Source: Cytidiella melzeri
Lineage: Eukaryota; Basidiomycota; Agaricomycetes; Polyporales; Irpicaceae
DNA: 64,000 nucleotides
Assembly: GCA_022592445.1 (NCBI GenBank)
Contig: JABYQR010000212.1
Span: forward strand, 1 to 64,000
Direction of reading: 5' to 3'
The notes below the pieces were generated by a model that saw nothing but the letters and a program-made list of their open reading frames with translations, was not told the DNA's origin and did no database searches. Of this stretch, positions 1 through 8,730 are shown piece by piece. Made by a program: the position numbers and the translations under genes. How positions within the stretch are numbered: the first letter of the stretch is position 1; each line of letters starts with the position of its first letter.

Positions 1-3000
1 ATCACTGCAAACGTGCCGGGGTGGGTGGCACAGGAACAAACCACGAGATGCGCGACGTGAGGCAGTAGGATCTCAATGATGTTGACCTTGCACTTGGGGT
101 TGTATGGACGGTTGTCTTAGCAGGTGCTCAGGCTGCAGTCGAGGTGGGGATTGATGGCGTATACACAAGGTTCTCAGTTCTTGCAAGGTTGAGGAAACAG
201 TGCCAGGCCCAGAGGGTTTTGGATGAGGAAGTTGTTGTGCCACTGGAAAGTGGGTGGGCTGTCAGGATCCTGGGCGTTTGTCGTGCCACCTGCACCACCT
301 GTGCCACCTGTGCTCTGCGCACACCCTGCTGCTGCAGTCTATCATTATTGGGATTGCTGTAATTGCCAAAGGTCAAAAGAGTGCGTAAACAAGATTTGCA
401 ATATGTGGTCTGACTACCGTCGGGCATGGTTTTTTCTCTCTTTTCTTGCTAACATTCTTCTGAATCCATGCCTGTTTTAAGGCTTGTGTCTGCCACCAAA
501 CATCATTGTCCTTTGTCAGCAACATACTTGGTCTAGACTAGGCTCAGTAACAGTGCACTACTGTTGTTTGCCCATCAAATGCTCTGCACATCCTCTGTGA
601 CGCTTGGGGTCAGTTGCACATCCAACGGTGTTGTCCCGCATTGGTTGTGGATTGCTTTAAATCCCTCAACATTGTGTGTACTGATTGTGTGTATTCTTCA
701 ATGTCTAAAGTTGATCACACTTGTGCAGAGGTACATGAGCATCAAATTGCAGAGATCAGACCATCAGTGTGGTATTATTATTGAATGTATCTCATCATTC
801 AACCATGTGTTCACATGTTTGCCACCGTTGTCGTCATCTCATCTCCCTAACCTATTTAGTGGGCACAATTAGGAAGGTGAGACTGACTAGTGTCAGACTG
901 TCAATTTGCTCCTCCTAGATGTCATTGCTTTCAGGTCCAGGTAGTAGGAGGAGTGTGATCTCCTTCCTGTATAGTGACAATTGGTCCATATCTTTGTCCT
1001 CAGCTAGACGCAGATCAATACTTGGCCGTTATGTATGTACTTACTCTGTGCTGTGCACCAACCGATAATGGACAGTGCATTAAAGAAAACAGTGAGTACC
1101 ATACATACAGTCCAGTCCAATTGTCCATTTGCTTGCATGACAGATATTACATCTGAAGTGGATCACAGTAGATATTCCAACTGTACGTTCCTATTCATTG
1201 GCACCCATAACGCAAGCTATTACTCAAACTCCTCCTCTTGGTTTCTTACATTGTCCTCATTGTCCTCAACACCCGCCATCATCCCTAATACCATTGATGG
1301 CCAAGTACCGTGGACTATCTCCAGGCAGATCCCCATACACAAGTCCCCATGCTGATCATTACATGGATCCTGCAGTCTGGCCATCCCATTCAGAGTTTGA
1401 CTCTATAACAGTGGGCCTTGGTGGCAAAAACACACTGTGTTTTCTGTCAAACCGTAACTCAGGGAAATATGCCATGTCATCTCCATTTGTTTTGTCTCAT
1501 GGCAGGATCTGTCCCTCTCTAGTCTATCTTCCAACTACACACACAAAGATGGTGGTAAGCTCCTTGGGACTAGAAGTGTTGCACAGGGAAGGCGATTCTA
1601 ATAGTAGGCACTGTACTGATCGATCACAATTGATGCAGGGCTCGAGCACTTTTCAAAAATCCAGATCAGTCAACCCACATAGTAACTACAACTGCTGTGA
1701 TGATCTTCACCACCTCAGTACACAATAAATGTTGGTACAGAGCTTCAAGATTGGCAGTTGCCTTCTCAAGCTCTCACTGTGTGTACCAAACAACCTGGTG
1801 GTGACTTCTAGGTCTTAGGAATGCTCAAAGCAAAAGCTGTGTGTGTGTAGTCACAGATCTTGCGCCATATATGACCTTGCTGTGGTCTAACACTTGATCT
1901 TCTTCTAGCAGGGTGTAGATAGTGTTGCAGATCAGGTGAGCTTCCACCAGCAGCTTTAGCACACCTTGCATCTTGTCCTACAGATTCTTGGGTAACAGAC
2001 ATTGACACGACTCATTCAATTGTCTTGGAGAACAGTGTTGCACCTCAACTGACACAGTCATGTATATGTGGATAGCACTGCATCTCCTGAGATACACCCA
2101 TCAGAGAGATTTCAGATTGACATGCACACACAAGTTGATTGTCCACTAACAGAGAAGTGCTACAAGTTATCACACCCCCTCAATGTCCTGTCAACTCCTG
2201 TAACTATCATGAATCACTGCAGTGTTGCCCCTCAGGTGAGCTGGCAGTGTTGCAATGCATATGGATGCTGTGCGCATAGTTATATGTTGCTATAGGTCCT
2301 TGGCATTGCCATAATCATTGCACATTGCACAGTACATCAGGTAGTACATTTCAAGATATGGATTGTCCTGTGCTGATATATTGAGCACATCTGATGGAAG
2401 TTCAAAAAGATATGATAAGAATCTCAAAATCTACAGATATCAGACCCGGTGCCAAGTGTGAGTGATCTCTGTGCACTTGTTTACATAGATTGTAGAGAAA
2501 AGGGGGAGTTTGGGATTTTTTAAACACTGTTTGTTGATATCCGGAGCTGACCCAGGTTTTTTTTCACCTACCATGACCTCTGCCGATGATAGTTCAGACA
2601 ACAAGGCAGTCACAGCAGATTAGAGAGGACACACCTTGCTGTATAACATGGATCTCCAACACCTTTGGGTCCCAGTTCACACTGGCACAGATCATTTAGT
2701 GTAATTGAGCTAAAGTGCAATTTTTTGCATTAATCAATCACAAGAAATGTACCCTGAAATCTTCTGTCTCATGGGGGGAAGCCATCTGATGGTAGTGTAA
2801 GTACTGTGGCAGGGTTAATCTACATCAGGATACAGAAACTGGTCTACCTAGAGCTATTTGTTGCTATGAACAGCTTAGCTTGGGGATATACATGAGTGTT
2901 CTGCTGATACTCAGCTTACAAGTCTTGATTAATTTTCCAATGCTGCAGAATGCTGTGGTACAGCCAGCCCCAGTATTGGAATGTGAAACCATTGTTGCAA

Positions 3001-3330
3001 TTGTGGGATTGGTGATACTTGAAGGTACATGCAGCCAAGCAATACACCAAAACTACAGCCTATACCAACAGGTCTGATGCTACTGCAAAGGGGGGGGTTT
3101 AAAAAGGCAGTAAACTCAGACAAGACAGAGGGAGGCATAACAACAACAGAAAAGGTTCAGTCCAGAAGCTAACCATATTATATTGTGGTACTAACAGTTG
3201 TGATTGGCCTGATTAGCCCCTTTTAGCATTTTAGCGCTAGATTACAGGTTCCAGACTGGTGTCCAACCAGTGTCAAACCCTTTGCAATGCCTTAAGCACC
3301 CATGCATCTGATTCAAATGCTCTACGCATG
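1..3330. other. gene-poor, non-coding-looking region
   Basis: No reading frame here shows a plausible protein, a splice-consistent chain of exons or a recognisable domain. The longest open frame (about 176 codons near 1.2-1.7 kb) has random-looking composition. The DNA is rich in T, TG and CA and visibly lower in GC than the gene space after 17 kb, as expected of old, mutated transposon sequence or silent intergenic DNA. I see no terminal repeats within this stretch. Confidence 0.5.
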
Positions 3331-3335
3331 GTCAT
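3331..3335. repeat. target-site duplication, left (GTCAT)
   Basis: Five bases directly before the TG of the solo LTR, identical to 4048-4052. Confidence 0.75.
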
Positions 3336-4047
3336 TGTTACGAACGGTCTTCACACCCTATTATTTTCCTTTACTTCTTCAATTACCTTGATAACCAGTT
3401 ATCTTCTTTACAATTGCCTTGACGATCCAACTCGTCTTTCCTCCATCATTCCCTGATCCACATCGCCTCCGTTTAACACGGACTATTATGTTACCAGTTG
3501 CCTTCTGATGTCCATTCAAATCTCGGACCTAACTCTGATTGGTTACCATTGCCTTGGTTCAACCCTCGGCCTTTCCATACCTCCGTTACCACTCCATCGG
3601 GTCCAACCCCGTCTATGCCCTGTTTCAGATCCAACTCCGTTTATCCCCTGTTTCGGGTTCAATCCCTTCTCTATTGATTCCTGCCTCATGTTTCACCTTT
3701 CTATTGTTCCTTGTTTCCGCACCTTGACAGTCTTTTCTCTCATTGGCTTTCCGGAGTAGTGGCTGTTCTCTGTGCATTGTTCTTCCTTTCTGTTTCTCCG
3801 ATTTGCTACCATTACCTCGGACTGGTCCAAAAGTAGTTAGGTCAACATGTATAAATAGCCGTTAGACATGGGGCTAGAACCTCAGTCTATCCACTTCGTA
3901 TCAATATTCCTTCTATCGAACCATCATCTGTCTGCCACTGTGCTTGACAGCGACTGCGCGGCCTAGACCATCATCAGACCTTGAGTGTAACTACACCAAG
4001 GGGTTCTGACCTGACAACTTGTCCCTTGACGATAGTCGGTCTTAACA
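3336..4047. mobile_element. solo LTR of an LTR retrotransposon
   Basis: The 712-bp segment starts TGTTA and ends TAACA, the TG...CA ends of a retroviral-type LTR, and is flanked on both sides by the same five bases, GTCAT, the target duplication left by integrase. A TATA-like box (TATAAATAG) at 3850-3858 would fit the internal LTR promoter. No second copy, primer-binding site or gag/pol sequence lies nearby, so this is best read as a solo LTR left by LTR-LTR recombination. It is more GC-balanced than its surroundings. Orientation is inferred as + from the TATA box only. Superfamily (Ty3 or Ty1) cannot be decided without the internal region. Confidence 0.8.
3850..3858 (+). promoter_or_regulatory. 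TATA-like box inside the solo LTR
   Basis: TATAAATAG lies about 200 bp before the 3' end of the LTR, a usual place for the U3/R promoter of an LTR retrotransposon. Confidence 0.45.
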
Positions 4048-4052
4048 GTCAT
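4048..4052. repeat. target-site duplication, right (GTCAT)
   Basis: Five bases directly after the CA of the solo LTR, identical to 3331-3335. Confidence 0.75.
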
Positions 4053-4196
4053 ATTACTGCACTGGCACAGCCTAAGGTTTGGGTTCACAGTTACAAAGCC
4101 TTCAATCATTGTTGTTCCAAAAGTTGGTCACAGGGCACAGACTGTTGCAACATTTTGTGTGGTTGTGTGACATCAGATGCTTATAGTAGTATTGCC

Positions 4197-4299
4197 ACAT
4201 CTTTTGTTTTGGGCCAGGAGCACTCTGCATGCTGAGGTGCCTACTAAGATTGTCAGGAGTTTGTTTGGTCACAAGTCACTGCAGACATCAAAGTTACAA
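4197..4299 (+). repeat. about 102-bp dispersed direct repeat, copy 1
   Basis: Begins near TTTTGTTTTGGGCCAGGAGC and ends at AAAGTTACAA. Nearly the same sequence recurs at 6239-6340 in the same orientation, with only a few mismatches. The two copies bracket the tandem array at 4.7-6.2 kb. Confidence 0.8.
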
Positions 4300-4699
4300 T
4301 TCCTGAAGAATGAAGAAGAAATGTTCCAATGTGCTCCAGCACATTGATGCCATTTCAGATGTGACCTTTTTGTCCCCCAAAGTGTGGGAATTTGATGGCA
4401 GAACACAGACAGTAACAGCACCAATAACAAAACAATGAATACAGCTGATGGCATCACACTGGCCTTTGTTATCAGCTCCTTATAACTTTGTGTCAGATCA
4501 CTTTTGCAATCACAATGCAGTTTTTGATTTTTAAAGACCGCATACAGGTAAAAACCTGTACATATAATACACCATTGGATAGCTCTATCTTGTGGCAACA
4601 TCCTGGTACAAACATCCTGTCAATTGAAGTGGAAATGAGCAAGTCATGGTCAGGCTACTGAAAAAAGTCACTCAGACTCAGGTTCAAACTCCACTCTTG

Positions 4700-6237
4700 C
4701 TGGCGCGTGATGTCAAATGCTGGTCAGGTACATGTACAGCAATTTCCAGACATTCCTTGCTCTCTGAACAAGGGATACAGTCAGAACACATGCAACAACT
4801 ATTATTGGGTCTGAGGAAGAACTAACAGTACTTTGGAAGCTAACAAAACATCCTTGACCCCTACCCTCTTGGACAATGTAAATTTGTGGTTGCATCAGCA
4901 GCAAGCACTGCATTTGGTTGTTCCACAAAATTTTACAACCATTAGTTCCTCTCTAAGCAGGAGTTACAATCAGAACACAGCCTGGGGCAGTTCCAGTTAG
5001 CATGAGGCAGTTCAGACATCAACAAGACACTTGTAACATGTTTTGAGAGTTGATCTAATGAGACATCCACAAGCCCTTCATTCTTGAAGCAAGTAATCTC
5101 CTGGCAACAGCAGTGAACACTGCTCAAGATTAATGGTAAGATATATGAAGCCCTTGCTACCACTGGTGACTACCACTCTTGCTGGCACATGATGTCAAAT
5201 CATGTTCAGGTACATGGAAAGCAATCTACAGACATTGCCTGCTCTCTGAACAAGGAATACAATCAGAACACATGCCACAAATATTGTTGGTTCTGAGCAA
5301 GAATCACAAGTAGTTTAGAAGCTAACAAAACAAATGCAACCCCTACATTCTTGGACAATGTAAATTTGGGATTGCATCAGCAGCAAGCACTGCATCTGAT
5401 TTTTCCACAAGGTTTCACAACCACTAGTTGCTCTCTAGGCAGGAGGTACAATCAGAACACAGCCTGAGGCAGTTCCCATGGGGGCTGAGGCAGTTCAGAC
5501 ATCAACAGTACGTGGTTGCATCAGCAGCAAGCACTGCATTTGATTGTTCCACAAAGTTTTACAACCATTAATTCCTCTCTAAGCAGGAGTTACAATCAGA
5601 ACACAGCCTGGGGCAGTTCCAGTTAGCATGAGGCAGTTCAGACATCAACAAGACACTTGTAACATGTTCTGGGAGCTGATCTATTGAGACACCCACAAGC
5701 CCTTCATTCTTGAAGCAAGTAATTTCCTGGCAACAGCAGTGAACACTGCTCAAGAATGATGGTAGTATATATGAAGCCCCTTGCTACCACTAGTGACTAC
5801 CACTCTTGCTGACACATGATGTCAAATCATGGTCAGGTACATGTACAGCAATCTACAGACATTGCTTGCTCTCTGAACAAGGAGTACAATTAGAACACAT
5901 GCCACAAGTAATGTTGGCTCTGAGCAAGAATCAAAAGTATTTTGGAAGCTAACAAAACAATTGCAACCCCTACATTCTTGGACAATGCAAATTTGTGGTT
6001 GCATCGGCAGTAAGCACTGCATCTGTCCACACAGTTTTACAGCCACTAGTTGCTCTGTGAGCAGGAGTTACAATCAGAACACAGCCTGTGGCAGTTCTAA
6101 TGGGGCTGAGGCAGTTCAGACATCAACTGGATGTGGTTGCATCAGCATCAAGCACTGCCTTTGATTCTTCCACACAGTTTCACAGCCACTAGCTGCTCTG
6201 GAAGCAGGAGTTACAATCAGAACACAGCCTGTGGCAG
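4700..6237 (+). repeat. complex tandem repeat array
   Basis: Several modules recur in the same order. One, around CAGACATTGCTTGCTCTCTG, is near 4748, 5228 and 5858. A second, around TTCTTGGACAATG..AAATTTG, is near 4865, 5348 and 5978, with a partial extra copy at 5511 and another near 6131. A third, around AGCAGGAGTTACAATCAGAA, is near 4956, 5440, 5583, 6060 and 6203. Spacings of about 480 and 630 bp indicate unequal duplication plus an extra partial copy of about 150 bp. 4948-5041 and 5575-5668 are almost identical. No protein can be read through the array. Confidence 0.8.
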
Positions 6238-6238
6238 C

Positions 6239-6340
6239 CATCTCTTGTTTTGGGCCAGGAGCACTCTGCATGCTGAGGTGCCTACTAAAATTGTCAGAAG
6301 TTTGTCAGGTCACAAGTCACTGCAGACATCAAAGTTACAA
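6239..6340 (+). repeat. about 102-bp dispersed direct repeat, copy 2
   Basis: Near-identical to 4197-4299, same orientation, 2042 bp downstream. It sits directly after the last partial module of the tandem array. Confidence 0.8.
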
Positions 6341-7031
6341 ATATCTCGATATATGGAGGTGACGGTTACCAGCTGTGAACCTTAGGTTGCACCAGTGCAG
6401 TACATTGCTATGTTACACTGGTATGTGACTCAGCTCATATTGTACTACATGGTAACCATCACATGGCTCAGTGTAGAGTTAGGGCTATGACCATCCATGA
6501 ACTCCAATTTTTTGCCCCCTGTTCTTTGTTTGGTTAGATTGTTCTCTTTTTAGATGAATTAAAGGTCATGGCAACAGTCATTATTCTTCTTTAGGTAGTT
6601 TCCTTTTCACTTTTTTCTCATGGCTTTTTGCAAAGCCTGCCCTGAACTGGTCTGTGCACAGTTCTCTGAAGTCTATATATACTACTTCATGCCTGCTCAT
6701 AGCCCTTCATCTCAACCTCTTGTTCTCTGCTGGGCTAGGTAAGCAATACCCCTCCAGTGCCACATAATTTGTAGTCAATACTGACTTGGTCTATACTGTG
6801 CTAGACAACAGCATAAGGTTTATAGCTGGTATTAGCTCTGTGCTTGACAACAACTACCACCTCCTTCTTGTGATCCACTTTGTGTCCTTGGTTGCCACAT
6901 CAAGCCCTTGTCTCCGTGTCACCAGCACTGTACACAAGCCACAAGACATACAAAGCCCCTTGTTGCTGCTACCACCCTTGTAGCTCACTAAGCTCAGCAC
7001 ACACTTCTTGCCCCAAGTCCACCTCTTTTCA

Positions 7032-7055
7032 TTGCTTCAGTGCTGGTCAGTAAGT
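7032..7055 (+). repeat. 24-bp direct repeat upstream of secreted protein gene, copy 1
   Basis: TTGCTTCAGTGCTGGTCAGT followed by AAGT. It recurs exactly at 7180-7203. Looser similarity continues for about 100 bp after each copy, so a segment of about 148 bp was duplicated in the leader of the secreted protein gene. Confidence 0.75.
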
Positions 7056-7179
7056 GCATCATTGTTTGCTTCACATTTGCCTTGTACTGAGAATTGTTCT
7101 TATAGCTAACTGTCTTGCCACACCCTTTTCAAATTACTGGGCACCCAATTACACACCTCCATCACTCTAGGTTATTTGG

Positions 7180-7203
7180 TTGCTTCAGTGCTGGTCAGTA
7201 AGT
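7180..7203 (+). repeat. 24-bp direct repeat upstream of secreted protein gene, copy 2
   Basis: Exact second copy of 7032-7055 at a spacing of 148 bp. Each copy is followed by a pyrimidine-rich stretch ending in TATAG or CACAG, so the duplicated unit may contain a leader intron. Confidence 0.7.
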
Positions 7204-7317
7204 ACATGATTGTCTGCCTTGTGCTTGCCTTGAGTCACTGTACTAGAATTATTTTCACAGCTGACTGTGTTACACCTTGAGAAACTCTTTCATTACCCTT
7301 CATTGTCCTATAACATC

Positions 7318-7761
7318 ATGCGGCTCTCAACCTCCCTTGCTGTCATTTTTGCTGTTGTCACCAGTGCATCCTTCATTGTGACTGTGTCCGCCATCCCACA
7401 CAACTTGAACAGCATAAGATCCCACTATTCAATTTCCTCCAACAGCCCCTGGCCCCAAAGCAAATTGGAGAGCCGGATGACCACCCAAAAAAAACCTTAT
7501 GATCCCACTGAAAAGAACATTCCTACAATAACAAGAGAAGGGATGGAGGCAGCCAGAATCCTATTTGAAGACCTCAGCCTTGCATTTTCACGTGATCAGG
7601 CTCAGGAGTTGTGGAAACAAGTGAAACAGGGTGGCAGACAGACAGACCCTCGATATTTGAACATGGTAAAGATATACGAGTTGGCAAAAGCTCTTCATAA
7701 AAAAGATAGCAACGATCCATTCCTGCATTACTTGCAAGGGTATGGCTTGAACCTCCCTTGA
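7318..7761 (+). CDS. small secreted protein, unknown function
   Basis: A 147-residue single-exon frame from the ATG that opens MRLSTS. The first 25 or so residues form a clear signal peptide: a basic n-region, a hydrophobic core rich in A, V, I and F, and a small-residue cleavage site near VSA-IP. The mature part is hydrophilic, has no cysteines, and looks helical in its C-terminal half, with charged segments around FEDLSLAFSRDQAQELWKQV. I recognise no family. An upstream in-frame start would put extra residues before the signal sequence, so the start at 7318 was chosen. It is the only credible gene in the first 8.3 kb. Small secreted proteins in repeat-rich DNA are common in plant-associated fungi, but a role as an effector here is inference only. 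Confidence 0.6.
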   Translation: MRLSTSLAVIFAVVTSASFIVTVSAIPHNLNSIRSHYSISSNSPWPQSKLESRMTTQKKPYDPTEKNIPTITREGMEAARILFEDLSLAFSRDQAQELWKQVKQGGRQTDPRYLNMVKIYELAKALHKKDSNDPFLHYLQGYGLNLP

Positions 7762-8362
7762 AAATGGCAATAGTACATGGAGCTGTTGTGCAATATGCCC
7801 TGTAAACTACTTTTGTAACATATCTACAGAGTTCTTGCAGAGCACATTTTGTTCCACACGTGACAATGCTAGTTGTGAGACAGCTGGAACACCACTCTGT
7901 CATTTCGGGTGAAATGCAATTGAAACTTGGGAACGGTCTGACCATTTAACCGAATGGTAACTATCCCGACTCAGCATAGCCTGGACTACTGTAGCAGCCA
8001 CCGTCAATGGGAGACTGCCACGCTTCCAAGGGCCAGTCAGTACTAGTACATACATTGGGATATCCAGCTAGTGATGTGATACTCGGTTCTGGGCATACAG
8101 CCTTATCTAAATTGAGATCGTTCAACGTCAGAGCTCAACAGAGTGTGTATAATTGTATTCCAGTGACGCTCATCATGGGTTTGTGGGTATGGCAAACGGA
8201 ACCCGCTACAGGGAAAGACCTAGTATGATTATCTACAACTGTGTGGCATACTACACCATCGTCTGAGTGTGCGTCAGGTCCTTGACTTTTGTTGTGCTGG
8301 AGGTTTTTCCGAGGTTTCGTAGGTACCCGTGCAGTTTATTGATCGCTGTATTAGACAGCGAG
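7762..8362. other. intergenic, left flank of the transposon
   Basis: No gene seen. The stretch runs from the secreted protein stop to the 9-bp target duplication of the transposon at 8363. Confidence 0.5.
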
Positions 8363-8371
8363 CTCGTATTG
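8363..8371. repeat. target-site duplication, left (CTCGTATTG)
   Basis: Nine bases abutting the first base of the left TIR, identical to 15796-15804. The match stops exactly at the TIR boundary on both sides. Confidence 0.88.
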
Positions 8372-8391
8372 TAGTCTCGTTCCCAGACGTT
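8372..8391 (+). repeat. outer terminal inverted repeat, left
   Basis: TAGTCTCGTTCCCAGACGTT, the exact reverse complement of 15776-15795. Confidence 0.9.
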
Positions 8392-8534
8392 ATGCCACAC
8401 GACCTCGCTACGCTCGGGGACGAGACAAAAGACAACTCGCTGGCGCTCGTACCTAAAATAGAAATACTTCCGCTTTTGGACACTGTTTGATGCGAAACCG
8501 ATTTTGTGTGAAAGACCATGATTCGTGTGAGCAT

Positions 8535-8584
8535 AACGTCTGGTCCATTTCGCCCTTGTGGGTGTAGATGACCCTGTCACGTGT
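8535..8584 (+). repeat. inner (subterminal) inverted repeat, left
   Basis: A 50-bp block starting AACGTCTGGTCC and ending CCCTGTCACGTGT. It matches the reverse complement of 15613-15662 with three mismatches. Between outer and inner blocks the two ends are only weakly similar and differ in length (about 143 versus 113 bp). Confidence 0.9.
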
Positions 8585-8603
8585 GCTTGATCTATGCGCG
8601 TCT

Positions 8604-8627
8604 GTGCTATCTTTCCGTTGATAGCAC
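8604..8627. repeat. short hairpin near the left end of the transposon
   Basis: GTGCTATC at 8604-8611 and GATAGCAC at 8620-8627 form an 8-bp stem with an 8-nt loop. The GTGCTAT core also occurs in the large hairpin near the right end. Confidence 0.6.
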
Positions 8628-8667
8628 GCGTCGGGCGTCGCCTCATCCCGCTTGTCTTATTTTATTG

Positions 8668-8700
8668 CCTACCCCTCGTCCCCCTCGTCCCCCTCGTCCA
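8668..8700 (+). repeat. short tandem repeat (CCCTCGTCC) before the helicase start
   Basis: About three copies of a 9-bp pyrimidine-rich unit 30 bp ahead of the helicase ATG, probably part of its core promoter or leader. Confidence 0.6.
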
Positions 8701-8730
8701 TCAATATTCTTATTTATACTCTCATAAATT

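Noticed and set aside
1198..1728. 176-codon open frame in the gene-poor left region
   Set aside because: Random amino acid composition, no signal peptide or domain, no neighbouring spliceable exons.
4197..6340. Pair of 102-bp direct repeats as LTRs of a retrotransposon
   Set aside because: Too short, no TG...CA ends, no target duplication found, and no gag/pol sequence between them.
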